From Diadema setosum (Eukaryota; Echinodermata; Echinoidea; Diadematoida; Diadematidae), in contig NC_092692.1 in the NCBI RefSeq assembly GCF_964275005.1, positions 15,336,084 to 15,400,083 of the forward strand: 64,000 bases of DNA, given 5' to 3'. Shown in pieces: positions 1 through 12,116 of this stretch (positions are counted from its first letter, which is position 1; every line of letters starts with the position of its first letter). The notes under the pieces are model-generated. The model was not told the DNA's origin and did not search any database. It was given only the letters and a program-made list of their open reading frames with translations. The translations under genes were made by a program, and so were the position numbers.

Positions 1-1373
1 CTGACTTTTCATTTTCAAGTCTCGCATATCTCATGACACCATTTTCTGTGAAAATTGGGCATACTGTTACGACGCTGTACAACCTTTTATACATGCTTGT
101 CAGACCGAAAATGGCTCAGAAACGTGATTTTGTTTACAAAGTCTATGCAAATGGAGTTTTCTCACCTTATTCAAAAATATATCATTTTCACTTTCATTGG
201 CTGAAATCAATTTTACCCTAATTATGCTTGAAACAGGTTGTTTTGCGAACAAAATGGCAAAATCAAAAGGTTGAAAAACAGAGAAAAACATAAGAATTTC
301 ATAAAACAATACAATACACAAGAAATTAATTTTGATACCAGATTTTTTTCAAGTACATTGTTTAGGAATGTTACAAAGAATATTATCACCACAAATTAGA
401 ATTATAGATGCTTTATTTTCTGATTTGCAGCAGAATTATGATTTCATGCATAAATTAGCATTTTTGATTAATATAAAATATAAACAATGACAATTTCAAA
501 ATTTCTTTTTCTTTTTCTAAGTTTGGTAGATTACACCACAGGTAATGTATTATGTGCCAATTTTCAGGGTGATTGCACACTTGACAGCCGAGATCTTGCG
601 GGGGGAAGGGGGGGTATTCAACCCTCCCCCGGCCACAGAACAGCCCAAAAAGCCCGGCCTCATTAGGGTAAGTCAACCTGTAAGTCAAATAATCGTCTAA
701 GTCAAAGGTCTTTTAAAGTCCTCTTCTCTTTATATTCATTGAGTTTATTCCCCATTAGTCAAATTTTCTCTAAGTCGAAGCTATTTCTTCAATCCAAATA
801 GCTTTGACTTAATAGTCAAGGCTGACTGTATATGTACTTTTGTTTTATAATGTACTTATTCCACTGTAAATTAACCCGTATTGTGTGCAAAAGTCACTGT
901 TAGTTTTCCAAAACATAAATTCCATCTCTTAGGATACGTTAACCACTGAAAACATGTAAAAACTGCCATTTTTGGCAATTTTCATCCTATGGTCTCTCAA
1001 CCATGAAATTCTGCACACGAGTCAAATGGTACGATAGGAAGTACATAAACCATACGTTGTGTACCTTCTCATGCTGGAAATGTAAAAATCTTGTTCCGAT
1101 ATCACTGAATCCAAGTTTAGAAATTCGGCTCGTGGACATCAAAAACTGACCATTTTGCCTTCAGGGCATGCTCACTAAAGCATGGCCCAGTGATATCCAC
1201 TGAATTAAACATGAAAAGCAGCTGAGAAATACAGTTACATGCCCCTGCAGTCAGATTTCCTCAAAGGTTCCTGATTCAGAAATTGAAGAGATTTGTTTTA
1301 GGGGGAACTTACCTTTTGTTTAATGTTTTGATTGTACCTGTGTTCCATTAAAGCTCAGGTATAAAGGATGCTA
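1..1373. other. spacer with no gene recognised
   Basis: AT-rich sequence with only short chance open frames on either strand. I see no splice-bounded coding segment and no clear repeat ends. A G-rich stretch near 600-615 and a CCCTCCCC run just after it are the only compositional breaks. Confidence 0.5.
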
Positions 1374-2336
1374 CAGTCAAACCTGTCTATAGCATCTCCC
1401 CTTGGAGGAACAAAAAAGTGGCTGTTATCGTATTTGCCGGCGATAAGGCCGCAGCGCTGGATAAGTCGCATCCCAACTTTGGTCATGAAAAAAAAAGAAA
1501 AAAAAAAGAAATCAAAGGTGTTTTGTTCTGATTAAAATTTCCTTACTACCCTACATTATAAATTTCTGAGAGATTTTCTTATTTCTCCATCTTTTCAATG
1601 CCTTTCTAACAATAATTATGCTTGTTTTAAAGTTTTTCCGGTTGATACAAACTTCGTGTCGGGATTTTGAATAATATTTCTGTAAGTAGGACTCTAATTT
1701 GTAGAATTGCTAAGCGTGTGCACACCCACACACACTATTCATTATCCTAGTACCATGTGTCTTCACTCACACACACTGTACTATTCAATAGCCCATTATT
1801 GCAGAGATGTGTGATGTGATAGCCTGTGATGTTTGCAGGACTGCAATCACTGCACTGACTATATGCACACCAATATGCAATCGCACTGTGCTTTCTTTCT
1901 TTCTTTCTTTCTTTCTTTTTTTTTTTTACATTTTTGTTGAATTGGCACCAGCAACAGTGCTAATAAGGTAATGGAAAAAAAAAAACTTGACTGCAGAACA
2001 TAGCATTGTCTGTTAAGATTGATTAATTCAATGGTTGATAAACGATATTGCGTTTCTCATTGGCACATTGCATTGTCCCATACATGATTACATGCGTTGG
2101 AACAGGCAAGTGATTCTCTTGAGCTGGAAAGACAATTTGCTTGTGTCGGCATATAGGCCTCACCCCGACTTTACTGCTTTCGTTTTGTGAAAAATAACGT
2201 GGCCTTATCGCCGGCAAATATGGCATTTATAGACAGGTGACCGCTATAAGGAGGTTCTTTAACAAGGTTTTTCTCTTGGAGGGAATTGTTTTTAGTGGTA
2301 GTATATGGCAGGTGGTTGCTGTGACAGGTTTTACTG
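1374..2336. mobile_element. non-autonomous TIR DNA transposon, 963 bp, TA flanks
   Basis: The left end reads CAGTCAAACCTGTC and the right end reads GACAGGTTTTACTG, an inverted pair with one mismatch. Both are flanked by TA, which fits a two-base TA target duplication. Subterminal segments also pair: TTTGCCGGCGATAAGGCC near 1434 is matched in inverted orientation near 2200. No transposase frame is visible. A CTTT microsatellite and a T run lie inside near 1890-1927. The superfamily is uncertain; the TA flank suggests a mariner-like mobiliser. Confidence 0.7.
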
Positions 2337-3012
2337 TATTACAAATTGGCACTTCCACTTAAATGGAGTAATGAGCAATATTCTTAATTTTCCACTGGTG
2401 CTGTCAACAGCTCAATGAGGCACTTCGATGTCATTGGCACTGCATTAAGGAATGTAACATTTATCCTGCCTACCGCCCCTTGACACATCTATGAAAGTTC
2501 CTGCAAGGAATTGCCTATTTCTAACATTTTCAAAGTAACAATGTGCAAGTCAGTGAAGGGTGAATAAGTGAAGGAGATTTAAAACTTGCCACCCCAATTC
2601 AGAGGGTGCTCCAGCTGAGTTAAAGTTTCATACCATTTGACTGATTATGGTCCACATTCCCTAACATTTCCAAGGCCAGTGACAAGATGAATTAAATTAA
2701 GGTTAGACTTTAAGCTCTGAGTTATGACATTGTTGTTCCCTAGTTGTCATTTTCTCTTAAGATGGGGTTGTTCGTGTCATCACATCAGAAATGAAGGGAG
2801 TTGCCTATTCTTGGTCTTGATGTAATGATAATTCTCTTACTTTTGGGTGATAGCTGATATCTGACCCTTCATTAGTGCATAATATCTATAGCATTTTCCA
2901 AAACTGGAATACCTCACACCTACAAGCTTGTTTGCTAGGTATATTGGGAACTTGTATGGTGCTATAGAAATTTTATATTATATTTGCAAATACGTACGTA
3001 GGTACACATTAA
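2337..3012. other. spacer with no gene recognised
   Basis: AT-rich sequence between the TIR element and the 461-bp tandem duplication. I found no open frame with splice signals and no repeat boundary. Confidence 0.5.
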
Positions 3013-3930
3013 TCATGTTGCCTCCTTTCCCCCGACAGTGTGTAACGCTAGACAGCATAGACCCTGCGTCCACATGATTTCTGATATCTTAAGTCTGAGA
3101 GTCTGGTACGCATCTCCAGGCCTCCTGCTCTGTTGAAATTCAGTGTGATGGTTTGAAGGGGGTCAAACATCTGATCTGGAATGCCCCAATGATAATGGCT
3201 TACAGAATGGACGGCCAAACTGTCCAGATGAGGAAGGTTCAAAGGGGCAGTGGAGGCCAAAGGGGAAACAGTTGGCCCTGGGGTGGAGAACAAGAGGATG
3301 ATCTGAAGTGTCTCCCGCCGTTATGACGTACAGGATGGGGCACTGCAAGTCTCAAACCAGCATCTGCATGAAAATTCATCTCAGGTCCTTGGAGGCCAGA
3401 GAAGATATGTCGCTTCAAGGACGGGGTAAGGGGTGAGGCGGAATCTAATATTCACCTACTCTCTCATGTTGCTTCCTTTCCCCCAACAGAGTATAACATG
3501 AGACAGCATAGACCGTGCGTCCAGATGATTCCTGATATCCTAAGTCTGAGAGTCTGATATGCATCTCCAGGCCTCCTGCTCTAAAGAAACTTGAAGGAAT
3601 TATGAGTGTGTTCTCTTGAAGGGGGTCAAACAGCTGATTTGGAATGCCCCAACAATAATGGCTGGTAGAATGGATGGCCTAACTGTCCAGATGAGCAAGG
3701 TCCAAAAGGGGCAGGGGAGGCCAAAGGGGAAACAGTTGGCCCAGGGGTGGAGGACGAGAGGCTGATCTGATGTTTCTCCTGCTGTTACCACGTACAGGAT
3801 AGGTCACTGCAAGTCTCAAACTAGTATTGTGCGTGAAAATTCATCTCAGGTCCTTGGAGGCTGCAGAAGATACATCGCTTCAAGAACTGGGTAAGGGGTG
3901 GGGTGGAATATAATATCCTCCTACTCTTTC
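3013..3930. repeat. tandem duplication, two diverged ~461-bp copies
   Basis: Copy 1 begins at 3013 and copy 2 at 3474, and both open with TCATGTTGC. They stay alignable along their length, including the blocks AGACAGCATAGACC, CATCTCCAGGCCTCCTGCTC and GGAAACAGTTGGCCC. On the plus strand each copy starts with a pyrimidine tract ending in CAG and ends near GGTAAGGGGTG, so each resembles an exon with acceptor and donor. Neither copy keeps one frame open throughout. It could be a duplicated non-coding exon or decayed coding exons. It lies just downstream of DNTTIP2 and could overlap its 3' UTR on the other strand. Confidence 0.7.
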
Positions 3931-4070
3931 ACTGGATGCTTGATGGGGGAGTTGCAAGTCTCAAATCTGCACTATCTCTGTTTCAATCCAGGGTAACTTG
4001 AAAGGCCGGGGTGATGGTATTTTAAGGAGGCATTATCTGTTTTCTGGAGGCTGTTGAGTTTGCTCTGCTA

Positions 4071-4176
4071 CTATCTCTTCTTTCCACCCATCTTCTTCCG
4101 GCCTCTGTGTTTTTTGCCTCCCCTCGTGAAGGAGCGGAACTTTTCTTGCAACTCCATGTATTTCCTCTTGTTGTAA
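4071..4176 (-). CDS. DNTTIP2: DNTTIP2 exon 6 (C-terminus)
   Basis: Acceptor TTTTTCAG, then YNKRKYMEL and a basic tail GGKKHRGRKKMGGKKR before TAG at 4073-4071. Such a lysine-rich end is usual in this family and fits nucleolar RNA work. Confidence 0.92.
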
Positions 4177-7100
4177 CTGAAAAATATGATGAAGGGAGAG
4201 AATTGACAGAAGTCTCACTGTTAACAACAAGTTATAACACTTATGGATTCATTGTTTGATGCAGCGTTACAGTGAAGAACAGTTTGATTTGAAGAGAATT
4301 TATGGATGAATATCACAATGTATTGTTTTTGCAATGCAGTTGTCAAACTCAAACACAGCATGGCAGATGTACAAAAATATTGGCAAGTATCACTCTTTCC
4401 TGAGGACAAGGAAGTACTCTCACATACATACACTCTGTACAATTCTTCATGGTCATGAGGGATCAGGAAACACTCAGACAAATGTACAAGCTCTGTCATC
4501 TCATTATCACATTTCAGTCTCCTGGCATTTTCTAGTTTAAATATTCACTGATTCATGCAAAGCATGCTGCAGGAGTATGAGTGACACCAATAAAAAGAGT
4601 TGAAAACAGCTGATGTCACAGAAACCCCTATATTTTTGTAGAGAGGAAGTGCACAAAATGCTTAAGATAAGCTGAAAATCAAAAACCAAGCAAGGCAGAA
4701 ATCAGCTTCAAAGCTAAACTTTCACACCCGTGATGCTGTCTCCTTATACATGGTTGTGAAAGGAAAGAAAAACTTTACACCATCAGATTCCCGTTACTGC
4801 ATTTTGTCCCTGACAAGAGACTTCACTGACCGACATATCCACTTACCTCCTGGAGTCCGCATCAGTCAGAAGTTCCTCAACCAAGGTCTGCTGCCGCTGC
4901 TTCTTCGGGATGCGGGAGTGGTAGAAGTCCTGAGGACTGTCCACTACTGTGCCAACCTGGTCAGTACAAATGGTCAAAGTGCAGAGCAAATGTTATGGAA
5001 GGAAACAAAACACACAAACAACAATAATGGTCAAGTTTGCTTTACTTTAGTAGCCCAGGTAACATACAAGAATTGATGAGGACCAAAGGAGGCAAGTGAA
5101 ATCAATAGCCCATCACTAATTCAAAATAGAAACAAGTCTGAATGCCAGTACACTCATCAAATAGTCTACATATATCATATTTAAACTAAAGAGTAGGGAC
5201 ATTGGTTTTACAAGCAAAGGTCCAATATACATGTACTCAGAATAAGATTTTCTTTGTGGTAATACATAAAGTCAAAAATAAGAGTCCATCACACCACATC
5301 ATGTTTACCACTCAGTTGGGAATTCCATCCATGACCTTGTCATATAATTTTGTGCTGTATGTGCTGTTCAACAAAATGACAATCTACACAGTTTCAAATC
5401 ACCATGCCATAGTTACAAATGAGAAGATGGCTTCAATACACTACTGTTCTAGGTAGGCAGAACTTTGTGCTCTTAGAGGCAACAGATACCGGTACTCAGA
5501 TAACTGAGATCAATAGGCCTCATTAAGCTTTGGACAACCATAAAGGGGGAAGAGACATTCCTACATTAAATTTTTTTTTTCTACTGATGAGATTTTTCTC
5601 ACTCTAAGCTTAGAATGTCCTATATATTGCAGTCTTCTTTTTTTTTTTCATTAACTCAATCAATAGAAGGACATTTAGAGAGAATAAAGTGATACCTGAA
5701 CTTTAATTTCCTGGCCAAGAGAAGATTTTCACAACAAAAGCAGAGCAAAACATTAAACTCAAAATGAAAGTCTTATACACATTTTGCTCTCAGTAATAAA
5801 ATACAATGCACAAGGGTGATATATTACTCATTCAATGTGTGAATGGAGAGAGAACTGACCTGCACAAACTTTGGCAGAGCAGCCGTGTCGTTGCCCTTGT
5901 AGAATCTCTTGGGGTCCAGGGTGGACCTCATGCGGATGACCTTGATGTCGTTGCGCAGCTCTTCTGTCATTTCTGGGGCCCTCATGTCGAACCAGCCTGG
6001 GCCTGCTGATGACTCGCGCTCTTGCTGTGAGGAGAGGCCATGTTAAAGGGACTACTCAATATCTATTTGTGTAAACTCTTGTAAAAATTTGACAATGCAT
6101 GCTCCCACAAATTGGCATCGTGGCTTTAATCCTGTGTGATGTTATGAGGTGACTTATCATGACCGGCACTGTAATCAAAGCTTACTCAATTGGAACAACA
6201 TGATGTAGGGAATTCAAGCAAGGAGTACATCCTTGCTCTTAAGTCTGCAAATGAAATACAAATATTCCAGTATGCATAAGAAGTCTTCCCTCTATAAAGC
6301 TGTTATCATTAGAATTTGATTGTTAATATCTTGTGGGTTAGCAAAGCACAAACTGCTGGATCACTTGCTGATCAAATTCCTTAGCATGCATATTTCCTTA
6401 ACTTAAAAACAACTCACAAACCCCATACCCACAGAAGTCAAGTCCAAGTTGAATCTTGTCTGCGTACGCTTAAACAAACAAACAAACAAACTTACTTTTC
6501 TCCTTTTCTTCTCTTGACGAGCTGCTGGGTAGTAAGATGGTGTGGCGTGCCGTTTCTCAAAGTCTGGAGTCAGCACACTATTCTTGATTAACTGTGTGAA
6601 TAACAATCATTCACAATGTCAATACATGCAATTAGAAAACATCAGCTATTACACAGCTTAATTGTAATTGATAGCAAGAAGTACCTGGCAAATCAGATAG
6701 TCAAAAATCGACCAATTTTCCTGACACATATTACCTGTTCAAGTTTAAATGATCATGCAATTGTGGGAAATTATTTTTAGTTTTAATGAAAAGGAATGGC
6801 ACAGAAATTCATGATTTTGCACTGGATGGCACAGCAAATGCCATCCTGTTGATTTTGCTGTACTCAAACCTTATCACAGGACAATGCAAGGTATTAATCA
6901 AGGTGTGCCAACAGTGGAACTTTCAAAGGCTTAGATGTAAGTTTGTTGTCTTCCTTTTTCCTGTTTAGGTATGAAAGGTCAGTATCAAAACAAACATAAA
7001 ACAAACAAACAAACAAAACAACATTCCTAATTTCATACAAATTACTTTCTGTGAAATCAAATGAAGCAAATCACGGTACATAACCAATATCAATAGCAAT

Positions 7101-8958
7101 ACTTTTACAGTATGTGTTGATGTTGACTAACATATATAGTATTGTAACCAGCCAGTTAGCATCCATGTATTACTTTATTGAACAAAGTCTTGGTCGCAGA
7201 CCATACATATATGCTGACCTTATCCTTCTGACTCTTCAACAGAATGTTCTCCACTGCTGCCTTGCTGGATGCTGGGTCCCCTCCATCCAGGCTGATGTAG
7301 CTGTCTCCCAAGTCAAAGCCGACATCTATCACACAAGGTGCTTCTAAGGCAGCAGCTCTTCATGTTCAGGGTCAAGGTATAGATAATATACACAAATCGC
7401 AAAGGTACATTAATAGTGATGGGTCTCTGAACATTTATGTAGTAAGTGGAGATCTAGTTCTTATACAAATCTTTGCAGACTATCACTGTTGCCTGACTGA
7501 GCCTTGCACCAGTATTAGTAGATCTACATGTAATGTCAGTTACCGTATAGTCGCCACTTGTGTGTATTTCCTATCACTCCTGGGTTGGCGAACTAACTAA
7601 CAGTCAATAGGCAAGTAGTCCGCCGCCCATAGCGCGCTATGTATTATTAGCGGGCTACGTATTATTAGCGGGTGTGTTATACACACACTTCAATGTAAGA
7701 TGCATTGCGCATCATCGCGTTCGAAAAACTGTGTTAATCTGCCAACTGTACCTTCAATCCTTTCGAAATCAAAAACATTCTCGCATTAAAAAAGGTTTTG
7801 TCACCTGTTCATATGATAACATAAATTTGGATTAGAATCATTTGTGTTTTTATGGAGGAAAAAGGTGAATTAGAAATGTCTTTTGAGAGCATGAAAATCC
7901 GTCGCCCTAGCTGATCTCCAATAGCAGCGCGCGTTACATGCAATGAGAATGTCTGGCGACTTTAGGTAGTGGCGACTTCATGGTAATTGATGTTAGTAGT
8001 AAAGCAAGAGGATTGCTTAATGTTGTACGTTAAATAGTAACATGCTCAGAAAGAAATGTGTCAACTGTAGCTATTCCACGGCGGCAGCCACAGTGAGTCA
8101 CCAGCACTTATTTACTATTAGTATTAGTTAACAAAGCATTGCTCTTTGAGTAGACCCTACTACTACATGCATTATCTGATTATAGGATTAGGGTGTCTAG
8201 GGCCTACTTTCCCTTTTCTTTGAATATAGAATGACACACAATTGAGTTTTGTGCTTGACATGATTGAAGCCTACTTACTTATATGATGATGATACAGCTA
8301 GGCAACTTGCAAATGAAATGCTCACTCATGTGACTTACTTTTCCTTCCTTTTTCCCGATTTAGCATTTCCTTTGTGCTTAGAAAAAGGGCCCAGTGAATA
8401 AGAATTGGCCTTTTTTGTACTGTCACCAGACTGCAAATTGAGGCCTTGTTCCACAGCATTCAATTCTCTGTCAGCTGTTTCACTTAATCTTGAGTAAGTT
8501 TTTCCTTTTCTGTCGATTGTGAATTTAAGTCCGGTGACTTCCTCCTCCTCCTCTTCCTCGTCGTCATCGCTGTTTTTATCCATTATTAGTTTGAAGTCTG
8601 GTTTAGAGTCAACGACGAATAATGGAAAGTCATTAGTTTCCTCTTCTGTATCTGAACTCCGCGCGTCGTCGGCATGTGATGACGCATCTTCCTCAAGTCC
8701 GTCCCCTGCCCCAGCGGGGGAGAGGGCAGGTGCGGTTCCGCTGGCCGAGGCGGCTACTTTGCTTTCACGCATGCCATCGTTTGTTACTTCAGTTTTTCGA
8801 ACTGATTCACCACTGTCACTAGTTCTTTCATCTTTCCGTCCTCCTTTGGATGGAGCTTTCTGATCACATTTCGTCCTTCCAGCCTTTTTCTGAGGTGTTT
8901 TACCACGTACGGTCGACCCACGAGTTCCCTGACCACGTTTGCTCCTTGTGACAGCCAT
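4071..8958 (-). CDS. DNTTIP2: DNTTIP2 / Fcf2-domain pre-rRNA processing protein (gene model, 6 exons)
   Basis: Spliced from 8958-8339, 7357-7219, 6591-6496, 6024-5860, 4956-4847 and 4176-4071, with consistent phases, giving about 411 residues. The N-terminus MAVTRSKRG resembles the vertebrate protein's MVVTRS start. Residues 1-206 are basic, then acidic and low-complexity. The C-terminal half carries the Fcf2 domain: TPDFEK, GPGWFDMRAPEMTEEL, the RMRSTLDPKRFYK block, DSPQDFYHSRIPKKQR, VEELL, YNKRKY and a Lys/Arg-rich end. Fcf2 is required in yeast for early pre-rRNA cleavages in 18S rRNA maturation. Vertebrate DNTTIP2 is nucleolar and binds terminal transferase, and is roughly 750 residues, so this protein has a shorter linker. 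Family identity is firm; the acceptor of exon 2 is the least certain splice site. Confidence 0.93.
4847..4956 (-). CDS. DNTTIP2: DNTTIP2 exon 5 (Fcf2 core)
   Basis: Begins after GACCAG and ends at AGGAG|GTAAGT, leaving two bases of a codon. Encodes VGTVVDSPQDFYHSRIPKK and VEELLTDADSR, near-identical in kind to the vertebrate DFYHSRIPKKQRKRT segment. Confidence 0.93.
5860..6024 (-). CDS. DNTTIP2: DNTTIP2 exon 4 (Fcf2 core)
   Basis: Fifty-five codons between CACAG and GTCAGT. Carries GPGWFDMRAPEMTEEL and the LDPKRFYKGND block, the most conserved part of the family. Confidence 0.93.
6496..6591 (-). CDS. DNTTIP2: DNTTIP2 exon 3
   Basis: Thirty-two codons between CACAG and GTAAGT, phase 0 at both ends. 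Contains LTPDFEK, a hallmark just upstream of the Fcf2 core, followed by a basic QEKKRRK end. Confidence 0.88.
7219..7357 (-). CDS. DNTTIP2: DNTTIP2 exon 2
   Basis: Encodes the segment around IDVGFDLGDSYISL and ENILLKSQKDK, equivalent to the vertebrate region just before TPDFEK. The donor is AAG|GTCAGC, in phase 0 with exon 3. The acceptor chosen at 7357 satisfies the phase and keeps the conserved IDVG segment. A second AG at 7301 also fits the phase but would drop that segment. Confidence 0.65.
7540..7986. mobile_element. MITE in DNTTIP2 intron 1
   Basis: About 447 bp with inverted ends. The left end reads TTACCGTATAGTCGCCACT; the right end, read inward on the other strand, is TTACCATGAAGTCGCCACT. 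No coding capacity. Two near-identical GTATTATTAGCGGG units repeat inside near 7640-7672. Confidence 0.6.
8339..8958 (-). CDS. DNTTIP2: DNTTIP2 exon 1 (N-terminal low-complexity region)
   Basis: Starts at the ATG at 8956-8958 in a good context (AAGATGG) and ends at a GTAAGT donor after two bases of a codon. Encodes a Lys/Arg-rich start, then a Ser/Glu/Asp-rich stretch with a run of glutamates near residue 135. PLFVVDS resembles the ALFVID segment of the vertebrate protein. Confidence 0.9.
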
Positions 8959-9806
8959 CTTCCCTTATAGCTATGGTGGCGTACAAGAGCAAATTCATAG
9001 GGAATAATGAATCTTAGTGGCTCTCCAGCACGGTCAAAAGGACAAAGATGAGTACCGGTATTCAGTCTTTGAAATCTATAATAATGAAGTCATAAACAAC
9101 AACGTTTTATTATTATTTTTTAAAACTCTTAATTTGTTAACATTGTTTAAACTTTGAACTCCCTCCCTTACAACCTAATTTGCATAGTCATATTAGCAAG
9201 TTCCATGAGCTGCATAAGAAACAATTGTCGGGGAAGCTACAACATATCAGGAGGACAAGCAGGCCCCTCTATAGGCTATGGTAATTTGGATTTCTTTCGT
9301 GAACAATTTGGTTTGGCATGGTTTTTGGTTTATTTCTGTATTCAAACAAATATTAATTCAAATTTTGATTCCAAAAATGCAAGCAATGACAAATGTCACG
9401 ATTAGAATGTGAACAAGGGTATTACAAAAGTAGAAAAAAAAACCCATATGGAATTAGCAGCTAGTATTACACAATACACAACATGAATTTGAAAATAATG
9501 TAAGTATAGATAATGATTTTACATATAATATATCTGTATATAGTTCAGTTCAGCTCAGTTCAGTTTATTTTATTTTAGCATGGAACCTGCATTTTTATAT
9601 AACTGAGAGGGATAACTGAACACAGGAGAATGTCATCATTTGTGATCAGTTAGGCTGGAAATACAACTGTAGATAGGGATAGTAAGTTTAGATTCTCATC
9701 CGACTAACATTGACTATTAAAGCAGATTTTGTACAAAAGTACCTTTCAAATGACACCGTCCAATGTTCCTTTGCCCCCACTGCCGCCTCGGCCGGCGCCG
9801 AGCGAG
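8959..9806. other. spacer between DNTTIP2 and the acidic gene
   Basis: This holds the DNTTIP2 promoter (minus strand, running toward lower coordinates) and the 3' flank of the acidic gene. Near 9540-9590, read on the minus strand, AAAATAAAATAAACTGAAC and further CTGAA-like units resemble either a poly(A) signal or a short LINE 3' tail. No other gene is seen. Confidence 0.45.
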
Positions 9807-9941
9807 CTAATCAATGATGCCCATTCGATTCATCCATGAATTCCTGATTGCCCGTCGAAGGAGGTCTTCTGGTGACACACTTGCTTCGTGCTCCAAGACG
9901 TAGCTGATCTCGTCGGCAAGGTCAGCTGCCGATTGACTCTG
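9807..9941 (-). CDS. acidic gene, last exon
   Basis: A long pyrimidine-rich tract (minus strand, built on TATACTT repeats) leads to ACAAACAG, then 44 codons and TAG. Encodes QSQSAADLADEISYVLEHE and PEDLLRRAIRNSWMNRMGII. It is predicted mostly helical and is the only non-acidic part after the first exon. Codon and base usage match the upstream exons. Confidence 0.68.
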   Translation of the reverse strand, partial: QSQSAADLADEISYVLEHEASVSPEDLLRRAIRNSWMNRMGIID

Positions 9942-12075
9942 CTGTTTGTGCAGTGAAGCAATGAGATGAAATAAAGTATAAAGTATAAAGTATAAAATAA
10001 TCTGACCGCTGCTAACATTCTAAGCCTGATGATTATACAGCAGCAACAACAACATGGTCAACGTTTAGTCTGACAGATTATCGCAATCAATACAGTATTG
10101 ATCTCTGTAAATTACATCATTTATACGTACATTATTTACCATATAGAACTTTAAGTTCGCAAAAGCACAATCAAACACTTGTCATTATTTCATTATCTAA
10201 AGTGGAAATCGGGACAAATAACGTGGCAAACGGGAAACTAGCTCAAGCATTTAATGGTGTGGTTATTCATCATGCAAACATTCACTCTTTTAACACGATG
10301 GTCAAGAACTATATTATGATATGCATTATTCATAGAGATTCATCCATCATCATTTCGTTATGTTTCGCTTCCTTTTCATGAGGCCTGCTGTACAAGCATA
10401 AAAGCAAAAAAGCTTTATATGTCATGCAATGACCAAATATAGAGAAAAAGAACCATGCAACACCACAAAAAAGGAACACGAGCACTGACGATGAAGTAAA
10501 AAAAACACACCGCGACCCCCTCCCTCCATTCTGCAATAGCCATCTCCGACTGGTATCTTGGAATGCCATTTTCCCTGCTCCTGTAGCTGTAATCCTCGTC
10601 GTCAGAGTCGAAGTCACTGTCCGAGTCGGAGGAAATGTACCTATAGTCAACCTCGTCATCGCTATCCCTGATCAGCAATCTCCTCATCTCCGCCTCATCG
10701 TCGCTATCGGAGGAGGATTCGAACGAGTCGGAATCCGAGTATGATGGATACAGGTATTCTCCGTCTCCGTCTCCGTCCTCGCCCTCGATGTTATCGACGT
10801 CGTAGTCATGTTCGTCCGGCGGGCTCTCGGGCTCGAAGTCGGGTTCGTAGTTGATGTCGAGCATCGTTGGAGAACTTGAACCCAATCCAGAGTCAGCAAG
10901 GCTCTCAACTAGACAACAGGAGATTAAGGTCGAGAACATAGACAAAGAGAGAAGGAATGTCATTCACATGGGAGAATACGATTTAAAAGAAGAAGAAGAG
11001 AAGAAAGTAGAATGAACAACTTACAATGAAAGAGAAGATGAAGAATTAAGTTGTAGTTCAGTATAATAATAGTAAGAGGGGAAGAAGAAAGGAAACAAAA
11101 AATGGCAAAGGGCGAGGAAAAAATAGGAAGAAAGAGAGAAAACAAAGAACGAGGCATATTATTTTATTGACTGTCAAAAAAGATATATTTCTTTCCATTT
11201 ATTGAATCACAATGTGTACATGCATGGAAGGCAGCGCATGTAAGTGATTGCTAAAGACTTGCAATTTTTTTTTTTTTTAAATTAGATGATACGAAATTAA
11301 GTATTTTGGAAGTGAATTCGAGGTATCAACGTCAAAGGGCAAACACTAAAAATAATGCGAAAAATACTGCTGATACTTTCTTCCTTTTTTTAACATAACA
11401 TGAATTAATAGTCAGAGAAGCATGCATGCGTAAGATTGGAATTCAACACGAAATTCTAAATTGCTTGCTATGGGAGATAAGTGGGAACCAATCAATTGCA
11501 TCTCAGTTATAGAGAATCGGTTTTTAAATGTCAACCAGAAGTCGAACACACCCTTGAGCCATAATGAAATTAAATTTGCTCCAGACAAATGCAAGAGTTG
11601 TTATTTTTGCTCCGTATACCTCCTGAGTGGGCCTTTGCTTCCTCATCCTCCGAGTCGTCGAGGCTCTCGACTACGAGATCATCCTCCTTGACAAAAGGAG
11701 CATTCGAGGTAGAAGCGATCTCCTCTTCCGCCTCTGCTGGAGTTGTCTCCTCTGTCTGAGGGTTGATCGTCTCCAGTGAAGTTCTGCTCTCTGGAGTATC
11801 GATGCTCATCACGCACAGCTCCTGCTGTTAAGGTATTTGATCACAAAGCTCTGTTCTATATGCGTACATGAATTGATTTATCATTAAATGAACTGATGCT
11901 AATGACTTATTTTAATCTGATCAATTGTTTCCTGAGACTTTCAAACCAAGATTGTAAAACGTCAAAGTATATACGGGCAGATTTTAGCAATAAAGTTGGA
12001 ATAAATCGCAAAGAAGTTGTGATTATACGCAACGAAATACTATTATTTCTCTATCGTACTAGATTATTGTGTATT

Positions 12076-12116
<41 letters not shown>

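Noticed and set aside
8519-8863. Plus-strand serine-rich frame of 114 codons
   Set aside because: It is the antisense shadow of DNTTIP2 exon 1; the serine run mirrors the GAA/GAG run.
10415-10510. Hydrophobic C-terminus (VAVCFFYFIVSARVPFLW...) of the exon 5 frame as a transmembrane segment
   Set aside because: It starts at a GT and is T-rich, and a well-formed in-phase last exon lies at 9941-9807, so this stretch is most likely intron.
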